From positions 1 through 64,000 of the IMG/VR virus record IMGVR_UViG_3300042321_002277: a DNA stretch of 64,000 nt. One strand, written 5' to 3'. Made by a program: the position numbers and the translations under genes. Below are positions 1 to 8,972 of this stretch, piece by piece. Under the pieces are notes generated by a model. That model worked only from the letters and a program-made list of their open reading frames with translations. It was not told where the DNA came from and searched no databases. Source of the DNA: a virus. Position 1 is the first letter of the stretch. The number at the start of each line of letters is the position of its first letter.

Positions 1-459
1 TCCTGAGGTTGAAGTTCTCATTAAACGAAAATAGCCATTAGGCATTTTGGTATTGAGGCCGGTATGAATGATCATATCCTGCCCTATCACCGAATTGTAA
101 AAGGCCATTGCAGGAATTTGCTTAGGGTCGCATTGCTCTACTTTTGCTGCAAATTCTTGCCAAAGAGGTAGTTGCGCCATCTTAGTCGGAGGTCCGAGTA
201 GTTCGTTGATGCTCCAGCTCTGCAACCTATGCGTAGTAAGGCAGAACGGGCTCATAAGATCCTGGACCTCGGCCAGAGGCTCACTGCTCGCCTCCAGCCG
301 AGTGGTCCAGTACTCTCGCTCCGAGCTACCCTTTTCAAACAGCCGCGTGATCAGCTTTCGGCAGATCTTATTTTCATAGACCACCTGTCGTCCTGTTTCA
401 CGCTTTTGCTTGTATTCTTCAAACGTATCGAAGAAATCGGGTTTCTCGTTTTCCTTCAT
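1..459 (-). CDS. Hypothetical protein, 3' end beyond window
   Basis: An open frame on the minus strand begins with ATG at 459 and stays open for 153 codons to the window edge, so its C-terminus is missing. A good ribosome site (CAGGAG) lies just upstream inside the end of the UvsX gene, and only two bases separate the two genes, so it belongs to the replication operon. The protein starts MKENEKPDFFDTFEEYKQKR and is mixed charged and helical-looking at the start. I recognise no domain. Its position directly after UvsX suggests a role in DNA metabolism, which is inference only. Confidence 0.8.
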   Translation of the reverse strand, partial: MKENEKPDFFDTFEEYKQKRETGRQVVYENKICRKLITRLFEKGSSEREYWTTRLEASSEPLAEVQDLMSPFCLTTHRLQSWSINELLGPPTKMAQLPLWQEFAAKVEQCDPKQIPAMAFYNSVIGQDMIIHTGLNTKMPNGYFRLMRTSTSG

Positions 460-461
460 CG

Positions 462-1703
462 TTACTCCTGTTCGGAGATATCTGCTTCCTTGGGAGCCTG
501 TGCCTTGGAGTACCTAGTCTCCTCGTACACAGACTTGTCCTCGATTTGAAGCATTGGGTAAACCTTCATGCGATTGATGCCCAAGGCATCGGAAAGTCTT
601 TCTCGCATTTCCACGTTGCGTCGAATCGCAGCACCCATCTCTGAGTCCGTAACGGCAACCAAACCCAGCTCCTTGCAGCTGTACTTGTTGCTGTTTACGG
701 TCACGTTGACGATGTCCTTCAATCGACTCTTTACGCCAGTCGGACTATCGTCCGTAAGCAGCATGGCCGTAGCGGCATCCCAGTCAAACCAGCATTCGCC
801 AATCTGATTGGTCTCCTCATCGCCCTTCCAGCGATAAGGAATCTCGATGTTACGCTTGCTGGCACCCATGGAATTCTTGTTTACGGTGATCTTGAGGATT
901 TTTTCCGTAAAGCCACGAGTCGCCTTGTAGACAGGAGTACCCTTTACGACCGAGAACCAAAGGTCAAGTACTGCATGGTAGTCTTGACCAGTACCTCCGG
1001 GCTTCCGCTTAGCACCTTGAATAGGGCTATTGGGGTCGTCCGACAAGTGATTGATGTAGACCAAGGCGTATGGCTGCATGTACAGGTGCTTGTTCACGTG
1101 CCGGAAAAACTCGTTGTGAGACTTGCACTTGATCATGCCGCCGGTATTGCGAGGATTGATGCCGCCTTCCTTTTCAATGCGGGCATCGGTCTCCTTGGTG
1201 TCAACACCGCCCAGTGAGTCAATAACGAACATCACTGGCCTGTCCTGCAGAGATGCCTCTGTGGACGAGAAACGAAGAGCGTCCAGAACCTGCTCCTGCC
1301 ATTGCTCGGTGCTGAACGCTACGTACTCCAAGGTACGTAGAGTGTTGGCAGCCCCGACGACGGCTTTGTAGAGAGCAGGACTCTTCTTGTTTTCGGTGTC
1401 GACATAGATGCACATGCCACCTAAGTCCATCCACACCTTGGCCAAGGTCATCGCAAATGCAGACTTACAGCTCTCCTTCATTCCGGCCACGCCGATAATT
1501 CTGCTCATTTGATAGCAGGTATTGTCGCAAAGCCAGCGATAGGAGAGGTGATCGCAAGGAATGCCCCATACCCGGTCGGCCAGGTCTGCCGCAAGGCAGA
1601 CCTGGTCGTTACCGGCTTTCTTAGCATGGGCCATCAAAGCCTCGATCCCAGGATCGAGGTTTGAGGGGTTTTCCTTTTCTTCGTCTTTCTTCTTTTTTGC
1701 CAT
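462..1703 (-). CDS. uvsX: UvsX/RecA-like strand-exchange recombinase
   Basis: This 413-residue protein is a RecA-family ATPase that would coat single-stranded DNA and drive strand invasion in recombination-dependent replication and repair. It has a Walker A-like loop at residues 74-81 (GMKESCKS), a candidate catalytic Glu at 104 (YVDTEN), a Walker B Asp at about 163 (FVIDSLGG) and a later GGTGQ-containing DNA-binding-like stretch. The usual last glycine before the Walker Lys is Cys here; T4 UvsX also departs at this site, with Phe, which favours UvsX over cellular RecA. The N-terminus is Lys-rich. It follows the putative single-strand-binding gene and precedes a partial gene in the same operon. 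Confidence 0.88.
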   Translation of the reverse strand: MAKKKKDEEKENPSNLDPGIEALMAHAKKAGNDQVCLAADLADRVWGIPCDHLSYRWLCDNTCYQMSRIIGVAGMKESCKSAFAMTLAKVWMDLGGMCIYVDTENKKSPALYKAVVGAANTLRTLEYVAFSTEQWQEQVLDALRFSSTEASLQDRPVMFVIDSLGGVDTKETDARIEKEGGINPRNTGGMIKCKSHNEFFRHVNKHLYMQPYALVYINHLSDDPNSPIQGAKRKPGGTGQDYHAVLDLWFSVVKGTPVYKATRGFTEKILKITVNKNSMGASKRNIEIPYRWKGDEETNQIGECWFDWDAATAMLLTDDSPTGVKSRLKDIVNVTVNSNKYSCKELGLVAVTDSEMGAAIRRNVEMRERLSDALGINRMKVYPMLQIEDKSVYEETRYSKAQAPKEADISEQE

Positions 1704-1721
1704 TGAGTTTTATTCCTTTCT

Positions 1722-3149
1722 TCAGCCGTTCTTATTGACGCTTCCCTGAAGCTTGTCCATCATGGCCTTCATCTGCGCGGAGAGGTTGGTTCCGCCAGGT
1801 GCCGGAATGCTGGGAGTTGCAGGGCTGGGAGTAGCTGAAACTGGAACAACTGGAGTCGGCGTTGCCAATCCGGGACGCTGTGCGGCTGGAGCAGCCACAG
1901 GGCGAGCGGATACTGCTGGAGCAGCAATCGGGGCTCTAGCAGGAGCAGGCACTGGAACCGGCGCCGGAGCTGCAGCAGGTGCCGGAGCTGCAGCAGGAGC
2001 TGCAAATCCGTTCATAGCCACTCGGTTGCTGCCATCAGAGATGATTCCGGCTTCGATCATCGCCCACTCATCACCGGGGAACAGCTCAAGCAGCCACTGA
2101 ATCTGCAGCTTCTCGTTGTTCTCCAGGATGTAGTCGCTGAACGGACGGACCTTGGAAAGGACCTCATCGGGCAGCGAATACGCCGGGCCGAAACGATCCG
2201 CCAAGTTCTGCACCGAGCAGCTGTAGGTGGCGATGCCGGCAGGACCGGAGGCATAGCTGCTGAAGGTGACCAGCTTCTGCACAGACGCAAAGTCTCCGTG
2301 CTTGAATCCAGCCTCCCAAGCCATCTGAGCCTCCAGGCTCTGAGAGATGTCGCCGTAGGTGTCGACAACGGTCTCAGGATCCATAGGCATTCCGTCGACT
2401 CGCTCAAACCATGCGTCGTAGAAGCCTTCCTTGATACGGGCATCCTCACGAGACTTGATTGCCGAGACCTGATTGATCATCAGGATCTTGTGGCGTGGCC
2501 AGCAGGGCTGGCCGTCCTCGTCCTGCGTGTAGTTGATGCCAGCATTGCTGATGACGAAGCCCTGCAGGAACAGCGTACGAGCAGCACGACCAAGTGGAGC
2601 ATTCAAATCATTTGAATCCACCGGGACGAGTTCCAGAGCACGACGATACTTTGCCGTGCTGGTGTCGACATTGATGGTCGGAATCGAACGACGAGCCGAC
2701 TTGTCGTACTTGTGACCGCCGCCGGCCTTCCAGAGGTACTCGCGGAGCTTGTACATAGGGCTCTTGTAGCCATTGCCCCAGTCACGCTCGGTCTGCACGG
2801 TCATGCCATCAGGACCCTCGACCATGTTGATGGCCAGGATGTCCTTGCGCTTGCGCATATCCGGATCATTGCCGACCTTGCGGTAGACCATGACCCAGTC
2901 GATGCCGTACTGGCCGAGAGTCGGGACCACTCCACGCAGCTGATCCTGACGGAAGCCGCCCGAGGTCATAGCGGTGCTGGCTCCATAGGTGGGGTGGGGA
3001 GGAACGATGATGAACTCGCACGGCGCCTTGCTGGACACGTAGCCCAGGCTTGGAGCATCGTCGGTGAACATCTTCTGATAGTCTGAGCTGCGAGAGCCAG
3101 TGCCGGTCTTGCTGTCCTGATGGACAGCCTTGTTGAAGTCGAAAGCCAT
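1722..3149 (-). CDS. Putative single-stranded-DNA-binding protein
   Basis: This 475-residue protein lies between the DNA polymerase and UvsX, the place where a gp32-like single-strand-binding protein would be expected. Residues 1-375 form a globular, aromatic-rich domain. From about residue 385 to 455 there is a long Ala/Pro linker (AAPAPAAAPAPVPVPAPA), followed by a short C-terminal helix (LSAQMKAMMDKLQG). A flexible tail with a terminal interaction helix is typical of single-strand-binding proteins, though here the tail is not acidic. No OB-fold motif can be read with certainty, so the function rests on context and architecture. The ribosome site AAGGA is about 12 bases from the ATG. Confidence 0.5.
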   Translation of the reverse strand: MAFDFNKAVHQDSKTGTGSRSSDYQKMFTDDAPSLGYVSSKAPCEFIIVPPHPTYGASTAMTSGGFRQDQLRGVVPTLGQYGIDWVMVYRKVGNDPDMRKRKDILAINMVEGPDGMTVQTERDWGNGYKSPMYKLREYLWKAGGGHKYDKSARRSIPTINVDTSTAKYRRALELVPVDSNDLNAPLGRAARTLFLQGFVISNAGINYTQDEDGQPCWPRHKILMINQVSAIKSREDARIKEGFYDAWFERVDGMPMDPETVVDTYGDISQSLEAQMAWEAGFKHGDFASVQKLVTFSSYASGPAGIATYSCSVQNLADRFGPAYSLPDEVLSKVRPFSDYILENNEKLQIQWLLELFPGDEWAMIEAGIISDGSNRVAMNGFAAPAAAPAPAAAPAPVPVPAPARAPIAAPAVSARPVAAPAAQRPGLATPTPVVPVSATPSPATPSIPAPGGTNLSAQMKAMMDKLQGSVNKNG

Positions 3150-3192
3150 TTGTGTGTTTTTCCTTAGGGTTTGTGAATAAAGAGTTTGCAGA

Positions 3193-6081
3193 TCACTTCT
3201 TGTACTTGCCTAGAACAGGATAGGTAGCGACGTCCTCGTCTGTCAAGGGTTCGCTCCAACGAATGCAGACCTCCGGATCAATGCCAAGTACCAAGTCATT
3301 GTTCGGAATCCTGCATCTTTCGCACATTGCCATTCTCATGACCTCCATGGTCTCCTCAATCTGCTCTACGGGGCAGCTGACGATAACCTGATCGTGCACG
3401 CTCATGAGAACCCTGTACTGAAGGTGAGGACGCTCGGCCTCACGGATCATGTATAGGTTTACCAGGGCCAACGACATTAAGTCGCCTACCGTGCCCTGAA
3501 TCGGTGCATTCATCGCCTGACGCTTCTGATGAGCCAGCAGCTCGTTGTCCTCGGTATGCTCGAACCGACGACGTCGGCCGAATCCGTTTTCGACATATCC
3601 CTGGCTGCCGACCTTTTCCTGCTGCGAAATCAGCCAATGTGCAAGCTGAGGAAAAGTCGCTTTAAACTTGTCCACAGCCTCTTGAGCTTCTTCCAGCGTA
3701 ATGTTGACTCCTTCCATATATACCGCTTCTTTGATGGCCGCTCCGCCACGACCGTACGCAATTCCGAAGGTGATAGTTTTCGCAATGGTTCTGTACTTTG
3801 TGTTTCCGGTTTCCTTCAGCCAATCTTTCTTGCCTTTGGCATAGTCCGCCGGTGGCTTATCCAGGCGGAACATTTCTATGGCGACCTCGGAGTGGAAGTC
3901 CGATCCGGGATCGCTAAGCTTCTGCTGCATGTTGGTGTCTCCGGAGAGCCACGCCATGACGAAAAGCTCGGCCTGCACCCAGTCGCAATCCAGCAAGGCC
4001 CAACCAGGATCCGCTCTGAAGCAGGAACGGATTGAAGGTATCTGCTGCTGCTTGTCCTTGAAGGCCTTGCTAACAAGGTCCTCCGCGGTCTTTGGCAGCT
4101 GAGCCATGTTGGGATCCGAGTGTCCGTAACGCCCAGTCTCGACGGTCTGCCTAATGCGAGTATGGACTCGGCCATCACACCACAGCTTAGGCAGAATACC
4201 GCCATCCACCGAGTGACCGCCATCGGGCAGCTCCACGAACTCTCCCGTGAATGTCTTCACGGTCTGAGCTACCGCAGTGTACAGCAGCATGGTGTTAACC
4301 AGCTCGTTATCTTTATGAATTAGCAGCAAGCTGGTAAGAACAGAACGATCTGTAGACGGAGTATACGACGCCAGTTTTTCCGGCTTTTCCAGAAGCTTGG
4401 ACCACTTTGCGTCATTTGTAGCCTTGATGGGCTCAAACCTACATAGAGTGGCAGTTGGTGGAAAGCTGGGCTTGCTGCCTTGCTTTACCCAGCCGAACAA
4501 AGCCGCTGCCTTCTGCACCGGAGAATCGGGATTGAAATCCGGCCAGTTGAGCAGACCTCGGAGCTTTTCCGTAAGTTCAGTGCGCTTAGCAGTGTACTTG
4601 TGAGAAAGCAGCTCCAACCGGTCTCTGTCAACGTTCATGCCAGTAGTCTCGATCTCAAGAATCGGCAGAGTGGCAGGCATGACCACGGTCTCGAACAGCG
4701 TCCGCACTCTCTCGTTCTCATGGCGCATCATTTCTGCATATTGAATCAGGAATATGCGGAAAGTGGCATCTGCGTCCTGAGCAGCATACGGAAACAGCAC
4801 GTCGTCCGGAATTCCTCCGTAGCCGTGCTCGTCGACGTCGTACTTGCTTTCCTTGATCCAGGCATTCAAGGCAAGTTCATACCTGCCCATCTGAGTGTGC
4901 CTGGCTGTGTATACCTCCAGACCCTGTGCCCAGTTCTCGTCCAGCAAGTGCCCAGCCAAGGCAGTATCCCAGCCTGTGAGTGCAGGTAGGGTGACGTTTA
5001 CTCCGTTGTGCTGAAGCCACGGCAAGTCGGCTCGTATGAAGTGGCCTATTAGCTTTGTCTTGCCGTTTTCCACAAATTGCTTTATCAGACTCCAGGCCTG
5101 CTGCTTGTTCTGGCCAAGAGGACTGGGCTGCATGTTGGCGTGATTGAATACCGCTACCAGCGCCTTGCCTGGAGCCCAGCTGAACTGAATGCACCGCAGT
5201 TCGCCGCTGAGGTGGTTTCCGCCGCCCCATTCGCAGTCCACGGAAACCCAGCCTGAGTACTCCTGCTCAATTGTCTGCAGGTGTTGCTGCAACTGGTCCA
5301 GCGAGTACACGCAGGTGTAGGAGATATGAGTGTCGTCCTTTACGGTTACCTGTCCGCTAGCCAGTTCGTTGGCTATCCGAGTCATGTCCAGGGCTATTGC
5401 TGCACGTACTTCAGGCATGTGGATAATGGCGGAGAAGTCAGTCATGATGGCCGTCTTTATGCCCAACGGACTTTCCTCTGCCGACATCGTACGGTTCTTG
5501 TACTTCTCAACCGTAGCTCTAGCGCCCAGGACGGCCTTCAGCACTTTTGCACCCAGCAGGATTACAAGTTCTGGCTTGGCCAGCTCAAGCTCCTTCTTGA
5601 ACGCAGCGGAGTAGTCCTCGACCAGATCTTTTGGGATCGCCGTCTTTTTGCCGTCCACATAGTGTTTGACGTAAGTGGTGTAGTAGCAAGCAGATACTGG
5701 AAATCCTGTCTTAGCGACCAGATCCTCGAATTCGGAAACCCACTCTCCGCAGTACAGCCGAGAGTTGTCGTTCTCACGAGAGTTTGGCCAGCAACCTACC
5801 AGCATTATTCTGCAAGGAGCAGGACCCAGCTCAGGAGTTGGCAGCAAATGCGCATTTGTCTTGCCCTGAGGAGCAGTAGTATTGAACACAGACTTGAGGT
5901 GAATGCCAGGCAGCAGCTGAATAGGAGAGCTGATTCCATTTACGTTCAGGCAGATCCTGCTTCTACTCATGAGCATCTCTTGAAAGGAGTGCTCGATTGT
6001 CTGACTGTATTGCAAGGCTCTGGCCACGGCCATAGAGCCGTACTTCTGTACGTTCTCTTCCACAGTTGTTTGTATTGTCAT
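3193..6081 (-). CDS. Family A DNA polymerase with UDG-like N-terminal domain
   Basis: The replicative polymerase, 962 residues. Residues about 90-235 resemble a uracil-DNA glycosylase fold (RIMLVGCWPN, then ELVILLGAKVLKAVLG), as found in SPO1-type phage polymerases, but the usual GExPG-like catalytic loop is altered. The 3'-5' exonuclease domain has D282/E284 (VDCEW), H347-D352 and Y432-D436 (YAAQD). The polymerase domain has motif A (LLDCDWVQAEL, 696-706), motif B (R764, K768, Y776) and motif C as HDQ (896-898) where HDE is usual. The frame is open back to 6252, but I chose ATG 6081 because it lies 2 bases after the ClpS stop and the upstream extension would overlap nearly all of that gene's 3' half. 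Confidence 0.93.
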   Translation of the reverse strand: MTIQTTVEENVQKYGSMAVARALQYSQTIEHSFQEMLMSRSRICLNVNGISSPIQLLPGIHLKSVFNTTAPQGKTNAHLLPTPELGPAPCRIMLVGCWPNSRENDNSRLYCGEWVSEFEDLVAKTGFPVSACYYTTYVKHYVDGKKTAIPKDLVEDYSAAFKKELELAKPELVILLGAKVLKAVLGARATVEKYKNRTMSAEESPLGIKTAIMTDFSAIIHMPEVRAAIALDMTRIANELASGQVTVKDDTHISYTCVYSLDQLQQHLQTIEQEYSGWVSVDCEWGGGNHLSGELRCIQFSWAPGKALVAVFNHANMQPSPLGQNKQQAWSLIKQFVENGKTKLIGHFIRADLPWLQHNGVNVTLPALTGWDTALAGHLLDENWAQGLEVYTARHTQMGRYELALNAWIKESKYDVDEHGYGGIPDDVLFPYAAQDADATFRIFLIQYAEMMRHENERVRTLFETVVMPATLPILEIETTGMNVDRDRLELLSHKYTAKRTELTEKLRGLLNWPDFNPDSPVQKAAALFGWVKQGSKPSFPPTATLCRFEPIKATNDAKWSKLLEKPEKLASYTPSTDRSVLTSLLLIHKDNELVNTMLLYTAVAQTVKTFTGEFVELPDGGHSVDGGILPKLWCDGRVHTRIRQTVETGRYGHSDPNMAQLPKTAEDLVSKAFKDKQQQIPSIRSCFRADPGWALLDCDWVQAELFVMAWLSGDTNMQQKLSDPGSDFHSEVAIEMFRLDKPPADYAKGKKDWLKETGNTKYRTIAKTITFGIAYGRGGAAIKEAVYMEGVNITLEEAQEAVDKFKATFPQLAHWLISQQEKVGSQGYVENGFGRRRRFEHTEDNELLAHQKRQAMNAPIQGTVGDLMSLALVNLYMIREAERPHLQYRVLMSVHDQVIVSCPVEQIEETMEVMRMAMCERCRIPNNDLVLGIDPEVCIRWSEPLTDEDVATYPVLGKYKK

Positions 6082-6083
6082 TT

Positions 6084-6371
6084 TTAGTCCGGCTCGATGG
6101 TGCAGGTGAGGCTTAAGGACACTAGCTGATCTTTTAGCAGTTCCGCCCGTTCTTTGTGCGTTACTTCGACGATAGAAAAACCATTTTTGTCTACCTCTGT
6201 GGTCTTTACTAGAGCCATGTGAGGGTCCATTCTGAGAATCTGCATTAGACATTTGATTACGTGTATGTACGTGTTTACGTCATCGTTGTGGACCAACACC
6301 TTCCACATCTTCAACGGCTTGGTTTCGGGAGGAGTGTTGACAGTCGTAGTATTTGAATTTGATTGTTCCAT
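6084..6371 (-). CDS. clpS: ClpS-like adaptor protein of the Clp protease
   Basis: This 95-residue protein closely follows the ClpS pattern. ClpS binds N-degron substrates and delivers them to ClpAP or ClpCP. After a Thr/Pro-rich flexible N-terminus (1-20) comes the core (KMWKVLVHNDDVNTYIHVIK) with the conserved NDD at residues 29-31, the helix leading to MDPHMA, the EVDKNG turn and the terminal strand LTCTIEPD. The pocket His of bacterial ClpS (in the VH.EG segment) is Asp61 here, and the gate-keeper Met after NDD is not conserved. It lies between primase (4 bases after its stop) and polymerase (2 bases), so it is expressed with the replisome. Ribosome site AAGG lies upstream. Confidence 0.85.
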   Translation of the reverse strand: MEQSNSNTTTVNTPPETKPLKMWKVLVHNDDVNTYIHVIKCLMQILRMDPHMALVKTTEVDKNGFSIVEVTHKERAELLKDQLVSLSLTCTIEPD

Positions 6372-6375
6372 TGCC

Positions 6376-7506
6376 TTACCTTGAGTTTTCTCTTTGCTTG
6401 TTAAGCACAGCTTCCATGAGTTCCGAAGTCGTCATGTTGGCTGGATCCTGGCCCTTCGGCAGTTCTATTGCAAGACATCCTTTTGCAATCTTTTGATTCA
6501 AAGACGCAATTATGTCAAAAATCTTGCCATTAACTGCTGCTTCGTGCTCGACCATGAAGACTATTTGTCCATCCTTGAACGATTCTGCCAGCATCTCCTG
6601 CTGCATTGGCCTTGGATACATGCCAAAGGTGCAGACTCCTGCAAATCCACAGGCAATGGCAGATAGGGCCCCTTCACAAACAATGCAAAACTTTCCGTCT
6701 GTGAATTTTTGCGCAGCCTCCAGCCTGTACAGCGTGGAGCCAAACGAGTAGCCGGGAGCATTCAAATACTTTTGAATGACTGCCTTGCCGGTATTGGGAT
6801 CCTTGGGAATGTCTCCTATATATCTGGCAAGCCAGCCATTCCATACGCCTTGCTGTACGTTTGGAATTATCAATCTGTGCTCAGGAGTCACCGTGTGCCA
6901 ATTGCCTGCAGAGTCCGTGAATCTTTTATGCCATGGGCTCTTGCTGCAATAGCAGAACTGATATTCATTGGCCAACATGTCTATGTCGGCAAAGTTACGA
7001 GACACCAGATACTGTATGACCGGATGGTCATCGCTAAGCTGGTTTATCGGAATTAGATCTTCTACTGCCCCAGGCAACTCCATTCTTCGGACCTCGGCAT
7101 CCATGCCCGTCTTTAGGTCCTCTGACTTTTGCGTCGTTGTCGGATCGTAGTCAGCGCCGTAAAGCACGTTCCACAGATCTCCCCAGTAGCAGCTTTCGTT
7201 ATGGCACTTTACGCAAGAGAACAGCTTTCTACCCGCTTGCTCGCAATAGGTGCCCCATAGATGACTGATGTACAGCCGAGATCTCTTGTCGTTACAGCGA
7301 GGACAATTTACCGAATAGGTTTCGCCCCAGTTTATGAGATTGATTCTCTTGGAGCTTGCTTCCGGATTGCCGCTTCTTGCAGAAGCCCATGCCGCAATCT
7401 TGTCCTCTACGACATGGTATTTGGCTTCGACTCCCGCGTTGGTGACCTGCACTTTTCCAAACTTTTTCTTCAGAGCCTTTACAAGGATATCGTTTATGTA
7501 CTTCAT
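6376..7506 (-). CDS. DNA primase (zinc ribbon plus TOPRIM)
   Basis: This 376-residue protein should make RNA primers for lagging-strand synthesis. Near the N-terminus a zinc ribbon has Cys at 68, 71, 98 and 101 (CPRC ... CVKC) and a further CHNESC segment. A TOPRIM-like core is visible around residues 270-330, with the conserved Glu in VCEGALSAIA and a second acidic segment FMVEHEAA where DxD is usual in DnaG enzymes. Its ATG overlaps the stop codon of the DnaB-like helicase (ATGA), as expected for a helicase-primase pair. Confidence 0.85.
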   Translation of the reverse strand: MKYINDILVKALKKKFGKVQVTNAGVEAKYHVVEDKIAAWASARSGNPEASSKRINLINWGETYSVNCPRCNDKRSRLYISHLWGTYCEQAGRKLFSCVKCHNESCYWGDLWNVLYGADYDPTTTQKSEDLKTGMDAEVRRMELPGAVEDLIPINQLSDDHPVIQYLVSRNFADIDMLANEYQFCYCSKSPWHKRFTDSAGNWHTVTPEHRLIIPNVQQGVWNGWLARYIGDIPKDPNTGKAVIQKYLNAPGYSFGSTLYRLEAAQKFTDGKFCIVCEGALSAIACGFAGVCTFGMYPRPMQQEMLAESFKDGQIVFMVEHEAAVNGKIFDIIASLNQKIAKGCLAIELPKGQDPANMTTSELMEAVLNKQRENSR

Positions 7507-8972
7507 CCCAGATGAGACCTCACGGTTTCGTTGAAGGCCAGCGGATCACGACGACGCTTCCCGGTGGAGGGTGCGTCCTCTTCTTCCGACTGAGCTCCAG
7601 ACTTCTGGTTGTACAGCTTCATGGTCTCGGTGTTCACTTCCGACTTGTCCACCAGCTTCCAACGGGACAAAGCGCCGTCCATCTGGATTAGAGAATCCAT
7701 GAAGGGGGCACCATTGCGAACCTTTGGAGCATTGACCCAGGCCATGTTGCTTTCCTTGTCGCGATTGCCTACGCAGATCACCGTATCCATGTAGTGGTGC
7801 AGAGTGCGGCACATGTAGGCATCGGTGGCTTCGGGCTTTCGCTGGGGGCCACTGGCCGAAGCCGTGGTGCCCAGCTGATGGTACACAAATATGTTCACTT
7901 TCAGATTGCTGCCGACCTTGCGCAAGTCGTCGGCCATCTGATTCATGATCTTGGTCTGCTCTGAGGTGTTTATTCCCCGTACAGCCATATAGTTGTTTGC
8001 CATCGGCCCGAGCCAGTCGATGCCTACATACCGTGGTTCCTTTCCGGAATCTCGTGCCTGCTTGACGATCAGCTCGACCTCGTTAGCGCCACCGCCGCCG
8101 CCACCGTTGTTCTGTGCGGCTTCGAGCATGTCAACGATCATCAGCCTTCCAGCAAGCCTCTCCCGCACCTTGTCATACTTGGCCTTCAGTCCTTTGTTGG
8201 CCTCGAATCCCTCTTTGCTAAGTCCCACAAATGAGGAGATCGGTATTCCCATGGCAAATGCGTAGATACGGTTGGTGATGCCTTCCGCATTTTGCTCGTA
8301 GGTGAGGATCAATGAGTCCTCTCCGTTCAAGGCCGCAGTCGTGGCCAGCTGAATGTTGGTCAGGGTCTTGCCGCCACCGGATGGAGCCAGGAACAAAGTC
8401 GTCTCTCCGGTGGTTGCACCTCCGCTAGTCACAATATCGACCCAGTCTACACCCCAAGGTCTCCGTACTGCATTGGAGAGCATGGGAGTTGCGCTCATGA
8501 ATGGATCTATGAACTTGGCCCGGCTGATGGAAGTGCTGGCAATAGTCCTGGTCAGTTCCTGCACCTTGTCCACGATGTCCTCGGCACGATCAATGCCAAA
8601 AGCAGCGGGACGGACCTTGCGGTCAATCAGAAACTTATGCAGGAATTCCAGCACATAGGCTTTGTGCTCGTCGAATTCCGCCACTGAGTTGTAGGCCCAG
8701 TGCAGGATATCTCCAAAATGCAATGCCTCGGCATCGTTCAGCACCCTGTTCGGAACCAGCTCGTCCATGAACGCGCTGACTGCGACTTCGTAAGGAACGG
8801 GGGTCTTGCTGGTGGCGTGCCATCTGCTGCCAATGATGAAGGCTACGCGCAACGGAGTCTCGTTGTCGCGAAAGTCCTCCAACTTCAGGCGCTGGACGAT
8901 CATTCCCATTACTTCGCTTGACCTGAGCATGCCCAGGACAAGCCACTTGTTGTTAGCGTGACTCAGGTCCAT
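7503..8972 (-). CDS. DnaB-type replicative DNA helicase
   Basis: This 489-residue protein has an all-helical N-terminal half and a RecA-type C-terminal ATPase. Walker A is at 197-203 (PSGGGKT), a catalytic-type Glu sits in SLILTYEQN, Walker B is in YVGIDWLGPM and an H4/Gln sensor region in NIFVYHQLG. It unwinds the fork and pairs with the adjacent primase. A Gly-rich, Asn-containing loop (AAQNNGGGGGG) lies between the conserved motifs. The gene overlaps the preceding and following genes by a few bases, in a translationally coupled operon. Confidence 0.9.
   Translation of the reverse strand: MDLSHANNKWLVLGMLRSSEVMGMIVQRLKLEDFRDNETPLRVAFIIGSRWHATSKTPVPYEVAVSAFMDELVPNRVLNDAEALHFGDILHWAYNSVAEFDEHKAYVLEFLHKFLIDRKVRPAAFGIDRAEDIVDKVQELTRTIASTSISRAKFIDPFMSATPMLSNAVRRPWGVDWVDIVTSGGATTGETTLFLAPSGGGKTLTNIQLATTAALNGEDSLILTYEQNAEGITNRIYAFAMGIPISSFVGLSKEGFEANKGLKAKYDKVRERLAGRLMIVDMLEAAQNNGGGGGGANEVELIVKQARDSGKEPRYVGIDWLGPMANNYMAVRGINTSEQTKIMNQMADDLRKVGSNLKVNIFVYHQLGTTASASGPQRKPEATDAYMCRTLHHYMDTVICVGNRDKESNMAWVNAPKVRNGAPFMDSLIQMDGALSRWKLVDKSEVNTETMKLYNQKSGAQSEEEDAPSTGKRRRDPLAFNETVRSHLG

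Noticed and set aside
229-549. Plus-strand reading frame of 106 residues
   Set aside because: It lies opposite the partial minus-strand gene and the UvsX end, has no ribosome site and no recognisable features.
1753-2100. Plus-strand Ala/Gly-rich reading frame
   Set aside because: It is the complement of the Ala/Pro linker of the putative single-strand-binding protein.
6082-6252. N-terminal extension of the DNA polymerase back to 6252
   Set aside because: It would overlap over half of the ClpS gene, is Arg/His/Ser-rich unlike the enzyme, and a well-placed ATG at 6081 fits the operon spacing.
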